Source: a bacterium HR25 (lineage in GTDB: Bacteria > Chloroflexota > Dehalococcoidia > SM23-28-2 > HRbin24). Taken from it: a stretch of DNA of 9,665 nt. Of the stretch, positions 1 to 5,802 are shown piece by piece. Position 1 is the first letter of the stretch, and the number at the start of each line of letters is the position of its first letter. The notes beneath the pieces are model-generated. The model was not told the origin of the DNA, ran no database searches, and saw nothing but the letters and a program-made list of their open reading frames with translations. The stretch is from the NCBI GenBank assembly GCA_002898615.1, contig BEIB01000034.1, forward strand, positions 1-9,665, written 5' to 3'. The position numbers were made by a program, and so were the translations under genes.

Positions 1-290
1 AAGCCGTTGATGCAGATGATGACGGTGTCCCCTTCCTCCAGGACGTTGTAGAGGGCGGCCTCCATGCCGGCGCTCCCCGTCCCGGAGACGGGGAAGGTGA
101 GGTCGTTCTCGGTGCGGAAGACGGCCCGCAGCGGCCGCTGGGTGTCTTCCAGCAGGCGGATGAAGTCCGGGTCCAGATAGCCGATGACCGGAGCCATCAT
201 GGCCCGGTAGACGCGGGGGTGGACGTTGGACGGCCCGGGGCCCAGGAGGAGGCGGGCCGGCGGGTTCAGCTCGCTGAGGTCTCGTTGCAT
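1..290 (-). CDS. Class V aminotransferase, N-terminal part (alanine/serine-glyoxylate type)
   Basis: This is the first 96 codons of a PLP enzyme; the rest lies beyond base 1. The translation begins MQRDLSELNPPARLLLGPGP and continues with SNVHPRV, a GYLDPDF segment, VSGTGSAGMEAAL and EEGDTVIICING. This order (GPGPSNV, then the GTGSAGMEAAL phosphate-binding stretch) is typical of the fold I alanine-glyoxylate / serine-glyoxylate / serine-pyruvate aminotransferases. The lysine that binds PLP lies outside the window, so activity cannot be judged. The ATG at 288-290 is preceded by overlapping AGGAG motifs, one with 5-nt spacing, which settles the start. It lies 126 bp downstream of gcvPB on the same strand. 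A role in interconverting glyoxylate and glycine would feed the glycine cleavage system, but substrate choice is inferred from context. A phosphoserine or aspartate-related class V enzyme is a less likely alternative. Confidence 0.85.
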   Translation of the reverse strand, partial: MQRDLSELNPPARLLLGPGPSNVHPRVYRAMMAPVIGYLDPDFIRLLEDTQRPLRAVFRTENDLTFPVSGTGSAGMEAALYNVLEEGDTVIICING

Positions 291-324
291 CTCCTCTCCT
301 CTCCGCGGATGGGCTCTCTCTGCA

Positions 325-345
325 GGCCCGGCCCTGGGGCGGGCC
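325..345. repeat. GC-rich inverted repeat in the leader of the class V aminotransferase
   Basis: GGCCCG at 325-330 is the exact reverse complement of CGGGCC at 340-345, with a 9-nt loop. On the minus strand it lies between the gcvPB stop and the aminotransferase start, about 35 nt before that start codon. No T-run follows it in the minus direction, so it is not a canonical terminator. It may be a leader hairpin or simply GC-rich chance. Confidence 0.35.
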
Positions 346-358
346 CATTTGGCTTTCT

Positions 359-367
359 ATGATAGCA
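359..367 (-). promoter_or_regulatory. Possible extended -10 promoter for the class V aminotransferase
   Basis: On the minus strand the sequence reads TGCTATCAT: a TGn extension followed by TATCAT, which matches the TATAAT consensus at five of six positions. No good -35 box is visible 17 bp upstream. Transcription would start near 352 and give a leader of about 60 nt. It could give the aminotransferase partial independence from the gcv operon. Short motifs of this kind also arise by chance, so support is moderate. Confidence 0.35.
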
Positions 368-398
368 CGGGACGGGGGGCCGGCTCGCCGGCGGGAGC

Positions 399-416
399 GG
401 GAGCCCCGACGCTCCC
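399..416. repeat. gcvPB: Inverted repeat immediately after the gcvPB stop codon
   Basis: GGGAGC at 399-404 pairs perfectly with GCTCCC at 411-416, with a 6-nt loop; a second copy of GGGAGC at 393-398 could pair instead. It begins directly after the gcvPB stop codon in the transcript. There is no T-tract after it, so intrinsic termination is unlikely to be efficient. It may stabilise the 3' end or cause partial polarity before the next gene. Confidence 0.35.
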
Positions 417-1898
417 CTAGGCCGGGGGCTGCCAGCGGAGGACGGGCCGGCGAGCGGCCGTCGCCTCGTCCAGGCGGCGCAGGGGAGCGGTGTGGGGCGC
501 CTCCTTCACCAGCTCCGGGCACTCCTCCGCCTCACGGGCGATGGCCAGCAGGGCATCGCAGAAGGCGTCCAGCGATTCCTTGCTCTCGGTCTCCGTCGGC
601 TCGATCATCAGGGCCTCGGGGACGATGAGGGGGAAGTAGATGGTGGGCGGATGGAAGCCGTAGTCGATGAGCCGTTTGGCTATGTCCAGCGTCTTCACCC
701 CTTTGGCCCGCTGACGCAGGCCGGAGAAGACCACCTCATGGGCGCAGGTGCGGTCGTAGGGTAGGTGGTAGGTCCCCTTGAGGCGGACACGGATGTAGTT
801 GGCGTTGATGACGGCATTCTCCGAGACGGCCCGCAGCCCCTCGGCGCCCAGGGCCCGGATGTAGGTGTAGGCCCGCACCAGCACGCCGAAGTTGCCGTGA
901 AAGGCCCCCAGCTTGCCCACACTCCGCTCCGGCGTGACGAGCCGGTAGCCGTCCCCCTGGCGCTCCACCACCGGGGCGGGGAGGTACGGGGCCAGAGGGG
1001 CCTTGACGCAGACCGGCCCCGCCCCCGGGCCGCCGCCACCGTGAGGGGTGGAGAAGGTCTTGTGCAGGTTCAGATGGACCACGTCGAAGCCCATGTCCCC
1101 GAAGCGGGCGCGCCCCAGGAAGGCGTTCTGGTTGGCGCCATCGCCGTAGAGGAGGGCGCCGTGCCGGTGCAGCAGCTCGGCGATGCGCCCGATGTTGGGG
1201 TCGAACAGGCCCAGGGTGGAGGGGAGGGTCAGCATCATGGCGGCCACCGTGTCGTCCAGCTCCCGCTCCAAGAAGGCCAGGTCGGCATTGCCCTGGTCGT
1301 CGGAGGGGACGGTCACCACCTGGAAGCCGCACATAGCGGCGCTGGCCGGGTTAGTGCCGTGGGCGGAGTCGGGCACCAGGACGCGGCGGCGCCGCTCCTC
1401 TCCACGGTGAAGCAGGTAGGCCTTGACGATGAGCATCCCCGCCAGCTCCCCCTGCGCCCCGGCGGCCGGGGCCAGGGAGACAGCGTCCATGCCGGTGACC
1501 TCGGCCAGCGCCTGCTGCAGCTCATACAGGAGGGCCAGGGCGCCCTGCACCGTGGCCCCGTCCTGCAGCGGATGGGCCTGGAGGAAGCCGGGCAGGCGGG
1601 CGACCTCCTCGTTCACCTTGGGGTTGTACTTCATGGTGCAGGAGCCTAGCGGGTAGAAGCCGGTGTCCACGCTGTAGTTGAGGCGAGAGAGGGCCAGGAA
1701 GTAGCGGACGATATCGTTCTGGGCCATCTCCGGCAGGGCCACGTCCTCCCGGAGCATGTGCTCCGGCGGCAGCTCGGCCTCCGGCACGTCCAGAGGGGGC
1801 GGCTCCACCCCCCGACGCCCCGGCTGGCTGCGGTCGAAGCTGAGGAGGGCGCCTATGTCTTCCTCTCTGGGGTTGGTCTCGCCCACGCGAAAGGCCAT
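417..1898 (-). CDS. gcvPB: Glycine dehydrogenase (decarboxylating) subunit 2, P-protein beta
   Basis: With subunit 1 this forms the P protein, the PLP enzyme that decarboxylates glycine and loads the aminomethyl group onto the lipoyl arm of GcvH. The 493-residue product carries the PLP-binding lysine in the HLNLHK motif (Lys280), followed by [14 protein letters not shown], the glycine-rich loop of this family. Other family segments are [15 protein letters not shown] (81-94), [13 protein letters not shown] (143-155) and [12 protein letters not shown] (177-188). The length is usual for split-type subunit 2. The ATG at 1896-1898 is preceded by GAGGTGA, in which the TGA is the gcvPA stop codon, so the ribosome binding site overlaps the end of the upstream gene and coupled translation is likely. 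It is the last of the five contiguous genes before a 126-bp gap. No key residue is missing. Confidence 0.97.
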   Translation of the reverse strand: MAFRVGETNPREEDIGALLSFDRSQPGRRGVEPPPLDVPEAELPPEHMLREDVALPEMAQNDIVRYFLALSRLNYSVDTGFYPLGSCTMKYNPKVNEEVARLPGFLQAHPLQDGATVQGALALLYELQQALAEVTGMDAVSLAPAAGAQGELAGMLIVKAYLLHRGEERRRRVLVPDSAHGTNPASAAMCGFQVVTVPSDDQGNADLAFLERELDDTVAAMMLTLPSTLGLFDPNIGRIAELLHRHGALLYGDGANQNAFLGRARFGDMGFDVVHLNLHKTFSTPHGGGGPGAGPVCVKAPLAPYLPAPVVERQGDGYRLVTPERSVGKLGAFHGNFGVLVRAYTYIRALGAEGLRAVSENAVINANYIRVRLKGTYHLPYDRTCAHEVVFSGLRQRAKGVKTLDIAKRLIDYGFHPPTIYFPLIVPEALMIEPTETESKESLDAFCDALLAIAREAEECPELVKEAPHTAPLRRLDEATAARRPVLRWQPPA

Positions 1899-1901
1899 GG
1901 C

Positions 1902-3245
1902 TCACCTCGGCGAGAGGGAGGCCAGCGCCTCCACCAGTCGGTCTATCTCCTCCCGCGTGTTCATCTCGGTGACGCAGAGGAGCATCCCGTTCTCGATGCG
2001 GTCCGAGACGTCCAGCCCGCCGATGATGCCCCGCTCCAGGAGGGCCTGGTTGACCTGGGAGGGGGGCCGCGGGCAGCGGACGACGAACTCCTTGAAGAAG
2101 ACGCCCTCCAGGGGCAGGGAATAGCCGGGCAGGGCGGTGATGCGCCCGGCGGCGTAATGGGCCTTGTGGTAACACAGTTCGGCGATGCGGCGCAGCCCCC
2201 GGCGTCCCACGGCGGTCAGGTAGACGGTGGCGGCCAGGGCCACCAGTTGCTGACTGGTGCAGATGTTGGAGGTGGCCCGCTCCCGACGGATGTGCTGCTC
2301 TCGCGTCTGGAGGGTGAGGACGTACCCGGTGCGGCCGTCCCTGTCGGTGGTGCGGCCGACGACGCGCCCCGGCATGTTTCTGAGGAACTGCTGTCGGCAG
2401 GCGAAGAGGCCCAGGTAGGGGCCGCCGAAGCTGAGGGGCCAGCCCAGGGGCTGCCCTTCGGCGGTGGCGATGTCGGCCCCGTAGTGGCCGGGGGGACGAA
2501 AGAGTCCCAGGGAGATAGGGTCGCTGCTGGTTACCAGGAGGGCGCCTGCCCGGTGGGCCGCCTGCTCCAGGGCCGGCATCTCCTCCAGGTAGCCGAAGAA
2601 GTTGGGGCTCTGGACAGCCAGGCAGGCGTGGTCGGGGCCCAGCTCCACCTCCTGCGGCGGCACGACGTCCACCGTCAGGTCTTTGCCGAAGGCGTAGGTG
2701 CGGACCACCTCCAGGTAGGCGGGGTGCACCGTAGAGAGGACGGCGATGCGGCCTCGCCCGGTGACGGCGGCGGCCATCAGGCAGCCCTCGGCCAGGGCGG
2801 AGGCGCCGTCGTACATGCCGGCGTTGGCCACGTCCATGGCCAGGAGCTCGCACACCAGGGACTGGAACTCGAACATGGTCTGGAGGGTGCCCTGGCTGAT
2901 CTCTGGCTGGTAGGGGGTGTAGGCGGTGTAGTACTCGCTGCGGCCGATGACCTGGGGCACCACACTGGGGATGAAGTGTCGATAGGCGCCGGCGCCCAGG
3001 AAGCAGGCCAGGCCGTCCTGCCCGGGCACACGGTTGCGGGCGGCGAGGGTGCCCAGCTCTCGCAGCAGCTCCGCCTCAGTGAGGCCGGGCGGCAGGCGCA
3101 GGCCGTCTATGCGGAACTGGGGCGGGATATCGGCGAAGAGATCGTCCACGCTCTGGACGCCGATGGCCTGGAGCATCGCCTGGCGGTCGGCGTCGGTGTT
3201 GGGGATGTAGGGGTGGGGGGAAGAATCTCCCATCCTTCGGGTCAC
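1902..3245 (-). CDS. gcvPA: Glycine dehydrogenase (decarboxylating) subunit 1, P-protein alpha
   Basis: This is the non-PLP-anchoring half of the split glycine decarboxylase and partners GcvPB in the cytoplasm. The 447-residue product shows the family signature YIPNTDADRQAMLQAIG near the N terminus, then FLGAGAYRHFIPSVV, YTPYQPEISQGTLQ and MYDGASALAEG, and later the EGQPLGWPLSFGGPYLG and SNICTSQQLVALAA segments. The start is ambiguous. The GTG at 3243-3245 overlaps the gcvH stop as GTGA, while an ATG at 3231-3233, four codons further in, would start nearer the conserved region; neither has an ideally placed ribosome binding site. The gene ends 3 bp before gcvPB, and the two subunits are probably made in equal amounts by coupled translation. 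Confidence 0.96.
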   Translation of the reverse strand: MTRRMGDSSPHPYIPNTDADRQAMLQAIGVQSVDDLFADIPPQFRIDGLRLPPGLTEAELLRELGTLAARNRVPGQDGLACFLGAGAYRHFIPSVVPQVIGRSEYYTAYTPYQPEISQGTLQTMFEFQSLVCELLAMDVANAGMYDGASALAEGCLMAAAVTGRGRIAVLSTVHPAYLEVVRTYAFGKDLTVDVVPPQEVELGPDHACLAVQSPNFFGYLEEMPALEQAAHRAGALLVTSSDPISLGLFRPPGHYGADIATAEGQPLGWPLSFGGPYLGLFACRQQFLRNMPGRVVGRTTDRDGRTGYVLTLQTREQHIRRERATSNICTSQQLVALAATVYLTAVGRRGLRRIAELCYHKAHYAAGRITALPGYSLPLEGVFFKEFVVRCPRPPSQVNQALLERGIIGGLDVSDRIENGMLLCVTEMNTREEIDRLVEALASLSPR

Positions 3246-3634
3246 TCCGGGGCCAGCTCCGCCGTGTAGCGGTCGTACTCCTCTGCGGTCATGAGGCTGT
3301 CCAGCTCGCTGGGGTCGGAGAGGCGCACACGGATCATCCAGCCCTCGCCGTAGGGGGACTGGTTGACCAGCTCCGGGCGCTCCTCCAGGGCGGCGTTGAC
3401 CTCGATGACCTCGCCGCTGACGGGGGCGTAGAGGTCGGAGACCGCCTTCACCGACTCGATCTCACCGAAGGGCTCCATCTGGCGGACCTGCGTCCCCACC
3501 TCGGGCAAGCGTACGTAGACGATATCGCCTAGCTGGTCCTGGGCGTAGTCCGTGATGCCTACCGTCCCCACCTGGTCCTCCACCTTCACCCATTCGTGCT
3601 CTCTGGTGTAGCGGCGGTCGCTGGGGCTGGCCAC
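3242..3634 (-). CDS. gcvH: Glycine cleavage system H protein (lipoyl carrier)
   Basis: GcvH shuttles the aminomethyl group from P protein to T protein on a lipoylated lysine and is then reoxidised by the L protein. The 130-residue product has the expected length. The lipoyl attachment site is in GEIESVKAVSDLYAPVSGE, with Lys63 the predicted modified residue. The N-terminal YTREHEWV and GITDYAQDQLGDIVYV segments are also characteristic. The start codon is GTG (3632-3634), preceded by AAGGAG with 6-nt spacing. The gene overlaps gcvPA by 4 bp and follows gcvT after a 74-bp gap. A lipoylation enzyme must be encoded elsewhere, since none is present here. Confidence 0.97.
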   Translation of the reverse strand: MASPSDRRYTREHEWVKVEDQVGTVGITDYAQDQLGDIVYVRLPEVGTQVRQMEPFGEIESVKAVSDLYAPVSGEVIEVNAALEERPELVNQSPYGEGWMIRVRLSDPSELDSLMTAEEYDRYTAELAPE

Positions 3635-3677
3635 GCTCCTCTCCTTGTGCTCTGTCGGCTGTTGCTGGCCCTCTTTT

Positions 3678-3687
3678 CTCTATAGAG
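3678..3687. repeat. 10-bp perfect palindrome in the gcvT-gcvH gap
   Basis: CTCTATAGAG is its own reverse complement and sits in the only sizeable gap (3635-3708) inside the gcv operon. On the minus strand it contains TATAGA, a poor -10 match without a convincing -35 box. It could be a small regulatory site or chance; it is listed because the surrounding gap is otherwise empty apart from the gcvH ribosome binding site. Confidence 0.25.
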
Positions 3688-3708
3688 TAGCAGGCCCAGG
3701 CCGCTCCT

Positions 3709-4809
3709 TCATCCCCGTTTGGGCGGCCGGTAGAAGGGCCGCGGTACCACCTCCACGGGCAGGGGGCGGCCCCGCACGTCCACCACGAGCCGTGTACCCA
3801 CCTGGGCCAGGTCTGGCGGGAGGAAGCCCATGCCGATGCTGACGCCCAGCGTGGGCGAGTAGCCGCCGCTGGTGACTTTACCCACCACCTGTCCCTGGTG
3901 CAAGATGGCCTGCCCCGCCCGTATGATTCCCCGCTCGGCGGCCCGCAGGCAGGCCAGGAGGCGCCGGGGAGGCCCCTCCCTGAGGCGCAGGAGGGCCGCC
4001 CGCCCTATGAAGTCGGCCTCGTCGTCCAGGGTCACCGTCCAGCCCAGGCCCACCTCGTAGGGGTTCACGGACTCGTCCATGTCGTTCCCGTAGAGGAGGA
4101 GGGCGGCCTCCAGGCGAAGGGTGTCACGGGCGCCCAGGCCGCAGGGGGTGACGCCGGCCTCCAGGAGGCGCCGCCACAGGGACGGCCCCAGCCCCGCTGG
4201 CGCCACCAGCTCCAGCCCGTCCTCCCCCGTGTAGCCGGTGCGGGAGGCGAAGAGGGGCTCCCCCTCCCAGGGAAGCTCCAGGCAGTGGCGACGCGGTAGC
4301 TGGCCCAGGGTGGCGTCCAGCCGCTCGGCGCAGAGGGCCACCGCCTGCGGCCCCTGGACGGCCACCATGGCCGTGCTGCGGTGGCGGTCTAGCAGCTCCA
4401 CCTGGAAGGGGACGATATGCCGGGCCAGCCAGGCGCGGATCTTCTCGGCGTTGGCGGCGTTCACCACCACCAGGAAGCGCTCCCGGGCCAGGCAGAAGAC
4501 GTAGACATCGTCCAGAATGCCGCCGGCCTCATTGCAGATGACGGTGTACTGGCCCTGGCCCGACGTCAGGCGGGTGACGTCGTAAGCGCAGACGTAGCGC
4601 AGGGCGGCGGCCGCCTGGGGGCCGTGGAGCTCAAAGCGGCCCATGTGGGAGACGTCGAACATGCCGGCCCGCTGGCGCACCGCCTGGTGCTCCTCGATGA
4701 TGCCGGCATACTGGACGGGCATCTCCCAGCCGGCGAAGGGCACCATGCGGGCGCCCAGGCGGCGGTGTTCCTCATACAGGGGGGTGCGGAGCAGCTCCCC
4801 CTCCCTCAT
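3709..4809 (-). CDS. gcvT: Aminomethyltransferase (glycine cleavage T protein)
   Basis: GcvT releases ammonia from the aminomethyl group carried by GcvH and transfers the carbon to tetrahydrofolate, giving 5,10-methylene-tetrahydrofolate. The 366-residue length is typical. Visible family features are RTPLYEEHRRLGARMVPFAGWEMPVQY at the N terminus (residues 8-34), MFDVSHMGRFEL (50-61), the QYTVICNEAGGILDD segment, whose aspartates (Asp100/Asp101) cover the catalytic position, and SRTGYTGEDGLEL. The ATG at 4807-4809 has GGAAGG with 8-nt spacing, located inside the last codons of the upstream hydrolase gene, with only 4 bp between the genes. Folate-binding relatives such as YgfZ or sarcosine dehydrogenase C-terminal domains are excluded by the neighbouring gcvH and gcvP genes. 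Confidence 0.97.
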   Translation of the reverse strand: MREGELLRTPLYEEHRRLGARMVPFAGWEMPVQYAGIIEEHQAVRQRAGMFDVSHMGRFELHGPQAAAALRYVCAYDVTRLTSGQGQYTVICNEAGGILDDVYVFCLARERFLVVVNAANAEKIRAWLARHIVPFQVELLDRHRSTAMVAVQGPQAVALCAERLDATLGQLPRRHCLELPWEGEPLFASRTGYTGEDGLELVAPAGLGPSLWRRLLEAGVTPCGLGARDTLRLEAALLLYGNDMDESVNPYEVGLGWTVTLDDEADFIGRAALLRLREGPPRRLLACLRAAERGIIRAGQAILHQGQVVGKVTSGGYSPTLGVSIGMGFLPPDLAQVGTRLVVDVRGRPLPVEVVPRPFYRPPKRG

Positions 4810-4813
4810 GGCC

Positions 4814-5665
4814 CTAGCCTTCCAGCGGCTGCCAGCGGCGTCGTCCCTCCTCCAGGCGGACGAGCCCCAGGCCCGGGTAGGGGGCGTGCGCCACCATGAG
4901 GATAGCCCGCTTCTCTATGGCCTTGCTGACGATGCGCCGCTTGGTCTCCATGTTCACCAGGGGGAGGACATCGAAGGCGGAGAGCCAGGCGAAGCGCTCC
5001 ACCCCCACCGGGTGGTGGGTCAGGTCGCCGGTGTGGATGAGCATCTCCCCCTCCGATTCCACCTCCACGATGATGTGGTGGGGCGTGTGGCCAGGGGCGG
5101 GCACCATCCGTATCCCGGGCGCTATCTCCGCCTCCCCCTCCACCACCTCCACCAGACGGGCCTCCTCCAGGGGCTCCAGGTGCTCCGGGAAGTAGGCGGA
5201 GCGGGTGCGCTCATTCAGGTGGTGGGCGTCCTCCCACTCCCCCTTCTGGACGAAGTAGCGGGCCCTGGGGAAGGTGGGCACCAGCTTCCCCTCTTCCAGG
5301 ACGGTGTTGTTGCCGCAGTGGTCGAAGTGGAGGTGAGAGTTGACGACGGCTATGACCTCGTCTCGCCGGATCCCTTCCTTGGCCAGCTCCTGCAGCAGGA
5401 TGCCCGCCTGGTCCGTCCGCATCCCCACCGGGGCACGGCCCTTGTTGCCGATGCCCGTCTCCACCAGCACGACCCCTTTCTCCGTGCGGATGGCCAGGCA
5501 GTTGAGGCCCATGGGTATGCGGTGCTGGTCGTCTATCTGGTCCTTGACCAAGGGCTCCCACATGACGCGGGGCACCGCCCCGAAGACGATGCCGGCATCG
5601 ATCCAGAAGGTGCCGTCGGACACCGCCAGCAGTTGGAGCTTGCCCACTCGGAACCAGGTCCCCAT
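4814..5665 (-). CDS. Metallo-beta-lactamase-fold hydrolase
   Basis: This 283-residue protein has the full set of metal ligands of the MBL fold: HLHFDH at 111-116 (His111, His113, Asp115, His116), a GHTPHH motif giving His193, TGD giving Asp214, and a late His260. That supports an active dinuclear metal hydrolase. The layout resembles the N-acyl-homoserine lactonase / glyoxalase II-like branch, but the family is broad and the substrate cannot be read from the sequence. There is no signal peptide, so it should be cytoplasmic. The ATG at 5663-5665 has a strong GGAGGT (5671-5676) with 6-nt spacing. It is the first gene after the predicted promoter and lies 4 bp from gcvT, so it is co-expressed with the glycine cleavage genes. 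A role in C1, glyoxylate or lactone metabolism, or detoxification, is possible but speculative. Confidence 0.9.
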   Translation of the reverse strand: MGTWFRVGKLQLLAVSDGTFWIDAGIVFGAVPRVMWEPLVKDQIDDQHRIPMGLNCLAIRTEKGVVLVETGIGNKGRAPVGMRTDQAGILLQELAKEGIRRDEVIAVVNSHLHFDHCGNNTVLEEGKLVPTFPRARYFVQKGEWEDAHHLNERTRSAYFPEHLEPLEEARLVEVVEGEAEIAPGIRMVPAPGHTPHHIIVEVESEGEMLIHTGDLTHHPVGVERFAWLSAFDVLPLVNMETKRRIVSKAIEKRAILMVAHAPYPGLGLVRLEEGRRRWQPLEG

Positions 5666-5695
5666 AAACTACCTCCGGAGGGCGTTGACGGCCTC

Positions 5696-5724
5696 AAGAT
5701 ACGGCCCGCCCGTGGCCTCGTCAA
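5696..5724 (-). promoter_or_regulatory. Predicted sigma70-type promoter of the hydrolase-gcv operon
   Basis: On the minus strand, TTGACG (5719-5724, five of six to consensus) and TATCTT (5696-5701, four of six) are separated by exactly 17 bp. Transcription would begin near 5689, giving a leader of about 24 nt that contains the GGAGGT ribosome binding site of the hydrolase gene. The position and strand agree with the gene layout. The leader is too short for a glycine riboswitch. Confidence 0.6.
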
Positions 5725-5745
5725 GCCGTTTGCCGGGAACGGCTT
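5723..5745. repeat. Perfect 8-bp inverted repeat between divergent promoters (candidate operator)
   Basis: AAGCCGTT at 5723-5730 is the exact reverse complement of AACGGCTT at 5738-5745, separated by the 7-nt TGCCGGG. Half-site centres are 15 bp apart. The left arm touches the -35 box of the minus-strand promoter, and the spacer contains most of the -35 box of the plus-strand promoter. A dimeric regulator bound here could control both operons. No T-run follows on either strand, so a terminator is unlikely. The symmetry is seen directly; its operator role is inferred. Confidence 0.5.
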
Positions 5746-5759
5746 TCGGGGCCTATAAT
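5730..5759 (+). promoter_or_regulatory. Predicted sigma70-type promoter of ilvE operon
   Basis: TTGCCG (5730-5735, four of six to consensus) and a perfect TATAAT (5754-5759) are separated by 18 bp. Transcription would start near 5766, about 37 nt before the ATG at 5803. An in-frame ATG at 5758 lies within and next to this -10 box, so it would not be transcribed; this supports the downstream start for ilvE. Confidence 0.65.
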
Positions 5760-5802
5760 GAGGCCGCCCGCTAGTGAGCGCAAAAGGGAGGACAGGCCAG
5801 GT

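Noticed and set aside
325..345. GC hairpin read as a terminator of the gcv operon
   Set aside because: In the direction of gcv transcription it is followed by purine-rich sequence, not T residues. The T-containing side faces the plus strand, where no gene ends.
1522..2853. Long minus-strand frame of about 443 codons in another register across gcvPA and gcvPB
   Set aside because: The translation is a low-complexity run of R, P, G and A, typical of an out-of-frame reading of GC-rich coding sequence. It is not a frameshifted gene, since gcvPA and gcvPB are intact.
1758..3269. Long open frame of about 503 codons on the plus strand opposite gcvPA and part of gcvPB
   Set aside because: It lies antisense to two clearly recognised genes, and its translation is rich in G, A, V, H and Q with no family motif. 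Long antisense frames are expected in high-GC DNA because stop codons are rare.
5723..5745. Inverted repeat read as an intrinsic terminator
   Set aside because: No T-run follows on either strand, and no gene ends here: both neighbouring genes start from this region.
4643..5758. Plus-strand open frame opposite the hydrolase gene and part of gcvT
   Set aside because: The opposite strand encodes an MBL protein with all metal ligands. This frame has no recognisable motif, and its translation looks like antisense shadow.
5758..5802. Upstream in-frame ATG giving IlvE 15 extra residues
   Set aside because: This ATG lies at the predicted TATAAT box, before the expected transcription start. The added residues do not look like the family N terminus.
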